Positions 24,939-33,270 of a DNA stretch of 64,000 bases are shown piece by piece. Positions within the stretch are counted from its first letter, which is position 1. Each line of letters begins with the position of its first letter. The translations under genes were made by a program, and so were the position numbers. Where the stretch lies: positions 1 through 64,000 of the forward strand of contig BMTG01000018.1 of the NCBI GenBank assembly GCA_014649555.1, in the 5' to 3' direction. Below the pieces are notes generated by a model that was given only the letters and a program-made list of their open reading frames with translations, ran no database searches and was not told where the DNA came from. The stretch is from Streptomyces globisporus (lineage in GTDB: Bacteria > Actinomycetota > Actinomycetes > Streptomycetales > Streptomycetaceae).

Positions 24939-25919
24939 GTGTCCCTCACCGCCACCGCGAAGGCCGGGCCCCGCAGCCCCGCCGGAACCGGGCCCGGCCC
25001 CGACGACGGCCGGGCCGCCGCGCTCCGGCGCACCTGGCGCAAGGCCTCCCCGTACGCCTACATCGCCCCGTTCTTCACGCTCTTCCTGGCCTTCGGCCTC
25101 TTCCCGCTCGTCTACACCGCGTTCGTCTCGCTCTACCGGGTCGAACTCCAGACGAGCGGCGAGATGGAGTGGCGGGGCATCGCCAACTACACGGCGCTGT
25201 TCACCGACGAGTACTTCTGGACGTCGCTGCGCAACACGTTCACGATCGGCGTGCTGTCCACGGTCCCGCAGCTCGCGATGGCGCTGGGCCTCGCGCACCT
25301 GCTCAACTACAAGCTGCGCGGCCGGACCTTCATCCGGACCGCGATCCTGCTCCCGTACGCGACCTCCGTGGCCGCGGCGACGCTCGTCTTCGCGCAGCTC
25401 TTCGGCAAGGACTTCGGGCTGATCAACTATGCGATCGGTCTGGTCGGCTTCGACCCGGTGGACTGGCAGACCGGCACGGTGGCGTCGCAGATCGCGGTGT
25501 CGTCGATCGTCGTCTGGCGGTGGACCGGCTACAACGCGCTGATCTATCTGGCGGGCATGCAGTCGATCCCGCACGAGCTGTACGAGGCGGCGGAGATGGA
25601 CGGGGCGTCGCGCTGGCGCCAGTTCGTCCACGTCACGCTGCCCGGCCTGCGCCCCACGATCGTCTTCACCGTCATCATCTCGACGATCGGCGCGACACAG
25701 CTCTTCGGCGAGCCGCTGCTGTTCGAAGGGTCGATCTCGGGCGGTATCTCGCACCAGTACCAGACGCTCGGCCTGTACATGTACGAGCAGGGCTGGGGCT
25801 TCTTCCACCTGGGCCGGGCCGCGGCCATCGCCTGGGTGATGTTCGTCCTCATCGTGGTGCTCGTCGGGGTCAACGCCCTGATCGCGCGCCGCCGCGCACG
25901 CAAGGAGGCCGGCCGATGA
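24939..25919 (+). CDS. ABC sugar transporter permease (CebF-like)
   Basis: This 326-residue protein has a Gly/Pro-rich cytoplasmic start and six predicted helices. The EAA loop that docks the ATPase is clear: YEAAEMDGASRWRQF. It belongs to the MalF-like CUT1 permeases. The GTG start lies 131 bp after the binding-protein gene and it overlaps the second permease gene by 4 bp. No ATPase gene is present; CUT1 importers of Streptomyces commonly share MsiK encoded elsewhere. Confidence 0.9.
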   Translation: MSLTATAKAGPRSPAGTGPGPDDGRAAALRRTWRKASPYAYIAPFFTLFLAFGLFPLVYTAFVSLYRVELQTSGEMEWRGIANYTALFTDEYFWTSLRNTFTIGVLSTVPQLAMALGLAHLLNYKLRGRTFIRTAILLPYATSVAAATLVFAQLFGKDFGLINYAIGLVGFDPVDWQTGTVASQIAVSSIVVWRWTGYNALIYLAGMQSIPHELYEAAEMDGASRWRQFVHVTLPGLRPTIVFTVIISTIGATQLFGEPLLFEGSISGGISHQYQTLGLYMYEQGWGFFHLGRAAAIAWVMFVLIVVLVGVNALIARRRARKEAGR

Positions 25920-26830
25920 CCGCGCTCGCCGCACCGCCGACCGCGCCCGAGAAGGGCGACCCGCCGCAGACCCCGCCGCCGGGCAGGCGCATCGGCAAGG
26001 GAGGCGCGGGCCGCACGATGAAGGGCGGCTGGCTCTCCTACCTGATCCTCGGCTTCGCCCTCCTCATCTCGGCGTTCCCGTTCTACTGGACGATCGTCGC
26101 GGCCAGCCGGTCCAACGCGGACATGGCGAAGGTCCCGCCGAGCCTGCTGCCGGGCCCGAACCTGATCAAGAACTTCGAGCAGGTCCTCGAAGAGGCGGAC
26201 ATCGGCAAGGCGCTGCTGAACTCGCTGATCGTGTCGGGTTCGATCACGATCGGCACGGTCCTGTGCTGCACGCTGGCCGGATTCGCCTTCGCCAAGCTGA
26301 AGTTCAAGGGCCGCAATGCCCTGCTGACGCTGACGATCGGGACGATGATGATCCCGCCGCAGCTCGGTGTGATCCCGCTCTTCATGCTGATCGCCGAGCT
26401 CCAGTGGGTGAACCAGCTCCAGGCGGTGATCCTGCCGGGCCTGGTCTCGGCCTTCGGTGTCTTCTTCATGCGCCAGTACCTGGTGCAGTCGCTGCCGGAC
26501 GAGCTGATCGAGGCGGCCCGCGTCGACGGCGCCTCCACCGCGCGCATCTTCTGGTCGATCGTGATCCCGATCGCGCGGCCGGGGATGGCGGTGCTCGGGA
26601 TGCTCACCTTCATGACGGCGTGGAACGACTTCTTCTGGCCGATCATCGCGCTCTCCTCGCAGGAGCCGACCGTGCAGGTCGCGCTGCGCCAGCTCGGCGG
26701 CGGGTACGTCAACGACCAGTCGGTGATCATGGCCGGCACGCTGCTCGGCACGCTGCCGGTGCTGCTGGTCTTCGGCCTGCTGGGCCGGCAGATCGTCGGC
26801 GGCATCATGCAGGGCGCGGTGAAGGGCTGA
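25916..26830 (+). CDS. ABC sugar transporter permease (CebG-like)
   Basis: This 304-residue MalG-like permease has six helices and an EAA loop, IEAARVDGASTARIF. It forms the import channel with the preceding permease, whose stop its ATG overlaps (ATGA). The C-terminus reads QIVGGIMQGAVKG, typical of MalG-type partners. The following beta-glucosidase starts 60 bp later, in the same operon. Confidence 0.9.
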   Translation: MTALAAPPTAPEKGDPPQTPPPGRRIGKGGAGRTMKGGWLSYLILGFALLISAFPFYWTIVAASRSNADMAKVPPSLLPGPNLIKNFEQVLEEADIGKALLNSLIVSGSITIGTVLCCTLAGFAFAKLKFKGRNALLTLTIGTMMIPPQLGVIPLFMLIAELQWVNQLQAVILPGLVSAFGVFFMRQYLVQSLPDELIEAARVDGASTARIFWSIVIPIARPGMAVLGMLTFMTAWNDFFWPIIALSSQEPTVQVALRQLGGGYVNDQSVIMAGTLLGTLPVLLVFGLLGRQIVGGIMQGAVKG

Positions 26831-26890
26831 CCGGACCGCCCGCCGCTCCTCTTCTCTTTCTGTCCCCCCTCACCCTGGAGTGTCCGTCTC

Positions 26891-28321
26891 ATGACCGCTG
26901 TCGATGAAGCCCGCCCGGCGACCGCCCCGGCCGCCCGACCCGAGACCGGTACGGTGCTCCGCTTCCCGACCGGCTTCCGGTGGGGCACGGCCACCGCCGC
27001 GTACCAGATCGAGGGCGGGGCCGCCGAGGACGGCCGTACGCCGTCCATCTGGGACACCTTCAGCCGGACGCCCGGCAAGGTGCGCAACGGCGACACCGGC
27101 GACATCGCCGCCGACCATCTGCACCGGATGCCGGACGACGTACGCCTGATGAAGGACCTGGGCGTCACGGACTACCGGTTCTCGGTCTCCTGGCCCCGGG
27201 TCCAGCCGACGGGCCGGGGCCCGGCGGTCGAGCGCGGCCTGGACTTCTACCGCCGCCTGGTGGACGAGCTGCTGGGAGCCGGCATCAGACCGGTGGCGAC
27301 GCTCTACCACTGGGACCTGCCGCAGGAGCTGGAGGACGCGGGCGGCTGGCCGGAGCGGGACACGGCGCACCGGTTCGCGGAGTACGCGGGTCTGGTGGCG
27401 GGGGCGCTGGGCGACCGGGTGTCGACGTGGACGACGCTCAACGAGCCCTGGTGCGCGGCGTTCCTCGGGTACGGGAACGGGGTCCACGCCCCGGGCCGGA
27501 CCAGCGACCTGGCGGCCCTGCGCGCCGCCCACCACCTGAACCTGGCGCACGGTGCGGGCGCGAAGGTCCTGCGCGAGCGCCTCCCGGACACGGCGGAGAT
27601 CTCCCTCACCCTGAACCTCCACGCCCTGCGCCCCCTGACGGACACCGAGGCGGACCGGGACGCGGTACGCCGGATCGACGCGGTGGCGAACCGGATCTTC
27701 CTGGACCCGGTGTTCCACGGGAGGCTGCCGGAGGACCTGGTGGCGGACACGGAGGCGGTGACGGACTGGTCGTTCGTGAAGGACGGCGACCTGGAGGTCA
27801 CCTCGACGCCCATCGACTCGCTGGGCATCAACTACTACTCGCCGAGCGTGGTGTCGTCGGGCACGTCGGAGTCCCCGTCCCCGTGGGCGGGCGCGGAGCA
27901 GCATGTGGCGTTCACCCCGGCGGCGGGCCCGCGCACGGCGATGGACTGGCCGGTGGACGCGGACGGCCTGTACGAACTGCTGACCCGTCTGCGCGACGAA
28001 CTCCCGTCCGTGCCGGTGCTGGTGACGGAGAACGGGGCGGCGTACGACGACTACGCGGACCCGGAGGGCGAGGTGCACGACCCGGAGCGGGTGGCGTACC
28101 TGGACGGACACTTGGGCGCGGTGCACCGGGCGATCGCGGACGGGGCGGATGTCCGCGGCTACTTCCTGTGGTCGCTGCTGGACAACTTCGAGTGGGCGTA
28201 CGGGTACAGCAAGCGGTTCGGCATCGTGCACGTGGACTTCGCGTCGCAGCGGCGGACGGTGAAGGACAGCGCGCGGTGGTACGCGGAGGTCATCGGGCGG
28301 GGCGGGCTGGAGCGGACCTGA
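26891..28321 (+). CDS. GH1 beta-glucosidase
   Basis: This 476-residue cytoplasmic enzyme removes glucose from imported beta-glucosides. It shows the GH1 hallmarks: [14 protein letters not shown], the acid/base Glu in TLNEPW (about 184), the nucleophile Glu in VTENGA (about 378) and [13 protein letters not shown]. No signal peptide is present. As last gene of the importer operon it completes a path from polymer (GH81) through uptake to glucose. BglC of the cellobiose regulon has the same placement, but GH81 here suggests laminari-oligosaccharides. Confidence 0.93.
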   Translation: MTAVDEARPATAPAARPETGTVLRFPTGFRWGTATAAYQIEGGAAEDGRTPSIWDTFSRTPGKVRNGDTGDIAADHLHRMPDDVRLMKDLGVTDYRFSVSWPRVQPTGRGPAVERGLDFYRRLVDELLGAGIRPVATLYHWDLPQELEDAGGWPERDTAHRFAEYAGLVAGALGDRVSTWTTLNEPWCAAFLGYGNGVHAPGRTSDLAALRAAHHLNLAHGAGAKVLRERLPDTAEISLTLNLHALRPLTDTEADRDAVRRIDAVANRIFLDPVFHGRLPEDLVADTEAVTDWSFVKDGDLEVTSTPIDSLGINYYSPSVVSSGTSESPSPWAGAEQHVAFTPAAGPRTAMDWPVDADGLYELLTRLRDELPSVPVLVTENGAAYDDYADPEGEVHDPERVAYLDGHLGAVHRAIADGADVRGYFLWSLLDNFEWAYGYSKRFGIVHVDFASQRRTVKDSARWYAEVIGRGGLERT

Positions 28322-28332
28322 TCCCCAACTCA

Positions 28333-28376
28333 CCGAAGGGCCCCGGGGCGTGCGCGCTCGCTCCGGGGCCCTTCGG
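28333..28376 (+). terminator. Strong hairpin terminator after the GH1 gene
   Basis: Perfect 14-bp arms (CCGAAGGGCCCCGG and CCGGGGCCCTTCGG) begin 12 nt after the stop codon, with a 16-nt loop. It closes the glucan operon. Confidence 0.75.
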
Positions 28377-28882
28377 CGTACCCGGCGGCTGATTCCTCCC
28401 GGATTCGGCCGGGTGGCTTTCGGCCGGATGGAAGATGAGGGTGCGCGGGGGCGGGGCGAGGAGCGGCCGCGGTGAGTGGCGGGGCGCCGGGGTGACCGAG
28501 AGGCCCATCGGCCCCGGTGAGCCGAGGGTGAACCACGCCGGGCTCTGCGGAGGGCGTGCCCCCGCCCCGTACGGCGACCGTGCGAGCAACCGCTTGCATC
28601 CAGAGGCGCAACATGGCGCGAATGCACCCCTTGCGACGGGGGCTGCCGGACGCGCCCCTTGACGACCTCCCAGTCCTCGTCCGTATGGTCTAGACCAAGC
28701 AGCGAAGGCAATCCGGCCACGTCGATCACGTACGGCCCCGCACTCGCTCCCCGCCCCCACCTCCAGGCGCGCACCGCCCCGCACCATCCACGCATTCCCC
28801 CGTCGCCCCAGGTGCCCGACGAGCCGCGCGGGTCCACCCATGCACGTTTTCCCACCCCCACAGACATCACGGGAGATCGCAC
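28377..28882. other. Long intergenic region before the DoxX-like gene
   Basis: About 500 bp without a supported gene. It holds a DasR-like box with a possible promoter (TTGACG at 28659-28664 and TATGGT at 28684-28689, 19 bp apart) and otherwise nothing recognisable. Confidence 0.5.
28684..28699. promoter_or_regulatory. DasR-responsive element (dre) candidate
   Basis: TATGGTCTAGACCAAG contains the 12-bp perfect palindrome TGGTCTAGACCA, the core of the DasR operator in Streptomyces. It overlaps a possible -10 and lies about 185 bp before the DoxX-like gene. DasR responds to glucosamine-6-P and represses GlcNAc and chitin genes. Confidence 0.65.
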
Positions 28883-29455
28883 ATGAGCAGCCACACCGTA
28901 GAGCCGAGCCTGCCCCCGACCAGCGGAAACCCTGAATCACCACTGGCCGGGACCCAGTTGGAGCGGACCGCCCGCCCTCCCGCCGCCCGCTTCCCCCGCC
29001 GACTGGCCGAGCTGGTCGACACCCACGCCCTCACCCTCCTGCGGGCGACGGTCGGCATCGTCTTCGTCGGCTTCGGCGTCCTGAAGCTGTTCCCCTCGGC
29101 CAGCCCGGCGGAGCAGTTGGCCGTGGACGCGGCCACGAAGATGACGCTGGGCCTCGTCCCGGAGACCGTGCTGCTGCTCTCCCTCGCAGCGCTCGAAACA
29201 GCCATCGGCATCGGCCTGATCACCGGCCGCCGCCTGCTGCGCCCCGCCCTCGTCGCGTTCTTCCTCCACATGGGAGGCGTGTTCTCGACCCTCTTCCTCC
29301 TCCCGGACGCGATGTGGCAACCCCACTCGCCCGCGCCGACCATGGAGGGGCAGTACGTCGTCAAGAACGTGGTCCTGGTGGCGGTGTGCCTGGTGGTGGC
29401 GGCGCATGAGTGGAGTCGGGAACACCGGTCTCGGAGGCCGGACGGGGTGGGCTGA
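28883..29455 (+). CDS. DoxX-like membrane protein
   Basis: This 190-residue protein has a 45-residue soluble lead and four predicted helices. LLRATVGIVFVGFGVLKLFP and a later GIGLITGRRLLRPALVAFFLHMGG resemble the DoxX/YkgB group of small membrane proteins. Family functions are uncertain (redox or respiratory accessory). It is monocistronic. The DasR-like box upstream suggests control by amino-sugar supply, but a 185-bp leader is long, so the link needs a mapped start. Confidence 0.7.
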   Translation: MSSHTVEPSLPPTSGNPESPLAGTQLERTARPPAARFPRRLAELVDTHALTLLRATVGIVFVGFGVLKLFPSASPAEQLAVDAATKMTLGLVPETVLLLSLAALETAIGIGLITGRRLLRPALVAFFLHMGGVFSTLFLLPDAMWQPHSPAPTMEGQYVVKNVVLVAVCLVVAAHEWSREHRSRRPDGVG

Positions 29456-29562
29456 GACCCCTGGAGGTTTCCCCCGGGGTCCACCACCGTCACCTCGCCC
29501 CCTTAGCCTGTGCGAAGGATCTGCCAACGGGGGCGTCCTGATGGATGAGAGAGACCTGGCAC

Positions 29563-29988
29563 ATGACCAAGGAACCGGCCGCCGGAACCGGCGACGAACC
29601 GCTGCCCTTCGCACCGCTGCCGCCCGGCGCGCGCGGCCCGCTGGATCCGCCGCCGCTCGAGACCCCGCCCCCGGGGTTCGGGCCCCGGCTCGTTATCGCG
29701 GAGGGGGTCCTCACGAAGGCGGCGGGCGCCGCCGACAAGGTCTTCGACGACTTCCACAAGCCGGCCCGGTCGGTGGACGAGCCGACCGGGAAAGCAGCAC
29801 GTGAGCTGGCAGGTTGGGAGAGTGCGGCGGCTCTGCGTACGTCGTTGAAGAACTGGCAGAACCAGTCGAAGGCCGCGAAGACGTGGCTGATCCGGATCGC
29901 GGAAAGCCTGCGCTCCTCGTCTCACGCGTACACCTCGACGAGCCAGACCGTCGATCAGCAGTTCAGCGTGCTGAGGACCTACGGCTGA
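29563..29988 (+). CDS. WXG100/EspC-like small protein
   Basis: This 141-residue protein has a Pro-rich N-terminal third, then a helical segment of about 85 residues (VLTKAAGAADKVFDDF through SQTVDQQFSVL) with spaced W and Q residues. It resembles ESX/EspC-type type VII substrates, though no canonical WxG is centred in it. The ATG at 29563 is chosen; an upstream ATG at 29545 is possible. First gene of a tight three-gene operon: its stop shares one base with the next start. Confidence 0.5.
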   Translation: MTKEPAAGTGDEPLPFAPLPPGARGPLDPPPLETPPPGFGPRLVIAEGVLTKAAGAADKVFDDFHKPARSVDEPTGKAARELAGWESAAALRTSLKNWQNQSKAAKTWLIRIAESLRSSSHAYTSTSQTVDQQFSVLRTYG

Positions 29989-30215
29989 TGCCCGCCTTCT
30001 ACCGAGAACTGCTCGACACCGACCTCTCCGTGCTGGACGCCCTCGCCGATACGTGGCGGGACGCCCATACCGCTACGGAGAAGTTGCCGAAGCGAATGAT
30101 GGACGAAGTCCTCAGGCCGCTCCGCGACAAGGGGTACTGGGAAGGCGCGGCAGCTCCGCACGCTAGGTCGTTGATCGACTGGACCGAGCGCATCCCCAGT
30201 GGGAGGGACAAGTGA
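29988..30215 (+). CDS. Small hypothetical protein in the WXG-like operon
   Basis: This 75-residue protein is helical and acidic (ELLDTDLSVLDALADTW) and contains a YWEGAAAPHA stretch with a W-x-G element. It may be a partner of the preceding WXG100-like protein, since type VII proteins often act as pairs. No family is certain. TGATG coupling to the gene before and a 4-bp GTGA overlap with the lipoprotein gene after show it is translated as part of the operon. Confidence 0.5.
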   Translation: MPAFYRELLDTDLSVLDALADTWRDAHTATEKLPKRMMDEVLRPLRDKGYWEGAAAPHARSLIDWTERIPSGRDK

Positions 30216-30694
30216 CTGGCGCCGGACGGCCAACCGTCCGCCACGTGGCCGCGGCGTCCGCACTGGCAGCCGTCTCCCTCTCGCTCACGACCGGCTGTTC
30301 CGACGCCGCGCTCTGCGGACCGCCTCCACTGGACGAGGTCAGCCAGATGGACCTGTACGGAACGTACGCGGGCCCCCACGGGTCCCGACTCACGCTGACG
30401 AACATCGGCGGCACCACCGTCACCTTCACCGCTCGCGACTGGCCCGCCGAGAACGGTGTGGGCATCCTCGCGGAGGACGCCCCGTCCTTCGACGGGGAGG
30501 GCACCTGGTCGCTGGTGAACGACCCGGGCGAGGCCGGGCTGATCCGCCTGAGCTTCGAGAACCGCGATGCCGGGTCGTCGGGTACACCCCTCCAACAGCT
30601 TGAGGTCGGAAAGGGTGAGGGGGACGCGAAGCCGCTGCTGTTCGCCAAGCGCGGCGACCCGGATGTGTGCCGGGTGTACGAACTGGAGCGGTAG
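30212..30694 (+). CDS. Lipoprotein of the WXG-like operon
   Basis: This 160-residue protein has a signal peptide with a lipobox (LTTGC at about residue 29) and a compact beta-rich domain: LYGTYAGPHGSRLTL, IGGTTVTFTARDWP, GTWSLVND. Short single-domain lipoproteins of this layout are common in Streptomyces and lack known function. The GTG start overlaps the previous stop. Confidence 0.65.
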   Translation: MTGAGRPTVRHVAAASALAAVSLSLTTGCSDAALCGPPPLDEVSQMDLYGTYAGPHGSRLTLTNIGGTTVTFTARDWPAENGVGILAEDAPSFDGEGTWSLVNDPGEAGLIRLSFENRDAGSSGTPLQQLEVGKGEGDAKPLLFAKRGDPDVCRVYELER

Positions 30695-30872
30695 CGGTCA
30701 CCGGGCCGGAACAAGCCCCGTGAGCTGCGATTTGGCGAGAACTCTCGGCTCTTCGATGGAACGGATTCGCTGAACCAGAACCTGGACATACGCAGGATCA
30801 TTTCGCGATGGAGCCGCCCCTAACGTCGTCGATGTCAGTACGGAGCACCGCAGTCGACCGCCGTTGGAGTTC

Positions 30873-31520
30873 ATGATGCGCTCGCGTCTCGCCACCCGTT
30901 CCACCCGTCTCGTCCTGGCCGCCGCCGTCGTGACAGCCCTCGCCGCCACCACGGCCTGCGGCCCCGAAGACCCGTCGGAGACGGGTGCCGCGGCTCCTTC
31001 GGCCTCGACCTCCTCGTCCGCCTCCGCCGAGGGCACCGAGAGCGGCAACAACGGCGGAGGCGAGGCCGGTAAGGGCGGGACCGAGGCGCCCACCGGCGAC
31101 AAGAGCGGCTACGGACAGTCCTGCGGCACCAACGACCTGGACTTCACGGTCACGTGGGAGGCGCAGCCGATCAGCCATTACCTCGTCACCGCCAAGGCGA
31201 AGTCCGGCATCACCTGCTACCTGGACGTCAACACCCCCAGCGTGTCCTTCGGCTCGGGCGCCGACGGCGTGGCCTCGCCCGTCGGGCAGGGCGGCGAGGA
31301 CCCGATCAAGCTCTCGGGCTCCTCGGTCGCGTACGCCGGTATCAACGTCAAGACCACCGAGGGCGAGGGCGGCAAGCAGTTCGAGAACGTCATCATCGCC
31401 ACCTCCGAGGACGACCCGAACCCCGCCGAGGTCGAGCTGCCCGACGCCCCCACGGTGGACAAGCCGATCGTCACGAACTGGTCGACCAAGCGCGACGAGG
31501 TCATCCCGCGGATCGTCTGA
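30873..31520 (+). CDS. DUF4232-type lipoprotein
   Basis: This 215-residue protein has a lipobox ATTAC followed by a Ser/Gly/Glu-rich linker of about 50 residues. A beta-sandwich domain follows with CGTNDLDFTVTWE, ITCYLDVNTPSVSFG and a late SGSSVAYAGI, the layout of DUF4232. Two cysteines in the domain may pair. Function is unknown. Starts at 30864, 30873 and 30876 are all possible. Its 3' end is only 8 bp from the left end of the IS element. Confidence 0.75.
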   Translation: MMRSRLATRSTRLVLAAAVVTALAATTACGPEDPSETGAAAPSASTSSSASAEGTESGNNGGGEAGKGGTEAPTGDKSGYGQSCGTNDLDFTVTWEAQPISHYLVTAKAKSGITCYLDVNTPSVSFGSGADGVASPVGQGGEDPIKLSGSSVAYAGINVKTTEGEGGKQFENVIIATSEDDPNPAEVELPDAPTVDKPIVTNWSTKRDEVIPRIV

Positions 31521-31573
31521 GGCCGCTAGGCCCTGTATCGAAAGTGGATCTTGAGTTGTGATGATCACGGTTC

Positions 31574-32448
31574 ATGGGACGGGGAGATCTCACGGACGAG
31601 CAGTGGGCAACGCTGAAGCCGTTGTTGCCGAGGGGTATTAGGTCGGGACGGCCGCCGGTCTGGCCTCGGCGGCAGTTGATCGACGGCATACGGTTCCGGG
31701 TCCGGACCGGAGTTCCATGGCGGGATGTCCCTGTTGAGTACGGACCGTGGAGCCGGATCTACGACCTGTTCCGCCGATGGCAGCGGAACGGCACCTGGCC
31801 GCGGATCCTCACCCGGCTCCAGTCCCTGGCCGACGCGAAAGGGGAGATCGTGTGGGATCTGAGCGTCGACTCCACCGTCTGCCGTGCCCATCAGCATGCA
31901 GCCGGGGCTCGCAAGCAGGGCGACCTGCAGAAGGAACCACCGGGCGGCATTTTCGCCGAGCCCCGTGATCACGAGCTGGGAAGATCACGCGGCGGATTCA
32001 CCACCAAGCTGCACCTCGCCGTTGAACAGGGCCAGAAGCCCATGTCGATCGTGGTGACGTCCGGGCAGCGCGGGGATTCGCCGCAGTTCGAGCCGGTGCT
32101 GGACAAGGTTCGAGTGCCGCGCATCGGGCCGGGCCGACCACGCGTCCGTCCCGATCGGGTGCGGGCCGACAAGGCGTACGCCTCTCACAGAACCGCGCCT
32201 ACCTGCGGCGGCACGGGATCCGCTGCGCCATCCCTGGCAAGGCCGACCAGGCGCGCAACCGTCGGAAGCTTGGCTCTCGTGGCGGCCGGCCGCCCTATTT
32301 CGACCCGGCCGACTACCGTGAGCGTCACGCGGTCGAGTTGGGGATCAACCGCCTCAAGAGGCACCGTGCTGTCGCCACGCGCTTCGACAAACTTGCGGTC
32401 CGCTACGAGGCAACCGTCCTCGTCGCGACCATCAACGAGTGGCTGTGA
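31574..32448 (+). pseudogene. IS5-family transposase, frameshifted
   Basis: The N-terminal part is a DUF4096-type domain (LTDEQWATLKPLLPRG, VPWRDVPVEYGPW), followed by the DDE Asp in DLSVDSTVCRAHQHA and the second Asp in VRADKAYAS. Near 32190 one base is missing: the frame that follows reads [11 protein letters not shown] in another phase and continues with [18 protein letters not shown], the Glu-containing signature, to a stop at 32448. No slippery sequence is seen, so this looks like a true mutation rather than programmed frameshifting. Confidence 0.85.
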
Positions 32449-32478
32449 GAAGCGTCTTCGCGAATGGCCGGTGGTCTT

Positions 32479-32922
32479 TCACTGATCCTTCGCTTCGAAT
32501 GCCTGGGCGATGGCCAGGCTGTCCTCGTAGACATGGTGCCGGGTGACAAGGCCGTCTGCGACGGTGATATGCAGAGCGAAGCGCGCCTTGTAGGCACGTC
32601 CGGTGGGCCGGGCGGTCTGACGGATCTCGCCCAGCACGACCGCGTCGCTTCCGTCGACAAGGATGCGCTCAACCTCAGTTGCCACATGCTCCGGCACGTG
32701 GTGCTCGGCAAGCTCGCGATAGTGGGCGGCCGCGTCGGCCCGGGTAGACCGGTGGCGGATCCACGGCGTGGCAGTGCGGCCGTGCTCGGCCTCCGGCCAG
32801 TCGAGCTTCCAGTCACCCTGCTCGGCATACATCTCGGCGATGCGCTCGGGGTTGCCCTCGCCAATTCTGCGCAACAACTCCTCAACCACGGTGCGCGTGT
32901 TGGCCGGTGTGGCTATGGACAT
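32479..32922 (-). CDS. NTF2/SnoaL-like protein carried inside the IS element
   Basis: This 147-residue protein has the SnoaL/NTF2-like fold pattern: VVEELLRRIGEGNPERIAEMYAE, GDWKLDWPE and LVTRHHVYEDSLAIAQAF. Such proteins are small cone-shaped enzymes or ligand binders, and many are polyketide cyclases or isomerases; the residues do not fix which. It lies between the transposase stop and the right inverted repeat, on the opposite strand, so it would move with the element. The frame is intact. Confidence 0.75.
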   Translation of the reverse strand: MSIATPANTRTVVEELLRRIGEGNPERIAEMYAEQGDWKLDWPEAEHGRTATPWIRHRSTRADAAAHYRELAEHHVPEHVATEVERILVDGSDAVVLGEIRQTARPTGRAYKARFALHITVADGLVTRHHVYEDSLAIAQAFEAKDQ

Positions 32923-33055
32923 GACTGACCTCTCCGTCCTGGTCCGCGTCCTCCGACGCGGACGGATCACCAACCCTGCCAGCATGGGCACGCAGAGACG
33001 ATTACCTCGGACGTAAGGCGAGCAGATCACCAAGATCCACTTTCGATACACGGCC

Positions 33056-33270
33056 TGGAAGGGAGCCAATCTCGACCGCACAGCCAGCCACGCCTTGAAC
33101 ATGCGCCCACCGCCGTGGAAGGGGGGTCCATAGTTCCGCCCCCTGCCGCCCGCATCGCCCACTCAATGATCGAATCGTTCGTGCCATGCCCCATACCTCG
33201 ATGGTGGCGTGAAGTATGAGTCCACGGACGTACTTTCCGGGTTCGGGCTTTAGCCGGTCGTGTCCCTTGA
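33056..33270. other. Debris between the IS end and the RHS remnant
   Basis: No coding sequence is supported here. The stretch marks the broken junction: RHS coding homology starts only after an in-frame stop at 33268-33270. Confidence 0.5.

Larger units (their letters stand above)
31529..33055. mobile_element. IS5-family insertion element with passenger gene
   Basis: The 1527-bp element is bounded by 25-bp inverted repeats at 31529-31553 and 33031-33055 that differ at one position (5th base, C/G); both contain TGTATCGAAAGTGGATCTTG. It holds a frameshifted IS5-type transposase gene and, on the other strand, an NTF2/SnoaL-like gene. Flanks (GCTA left, TGGA right) show no target duplication, so at least one side has been rearranged since insertion. 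Confidence 0.85.

Noticed and set aside
32180..32200. Programmed ribosomal frameshift in the IS5 transposase
   Set aside because: No A-rich or other slippery run at the frame change; one base is simply missing compared with the expected codons.
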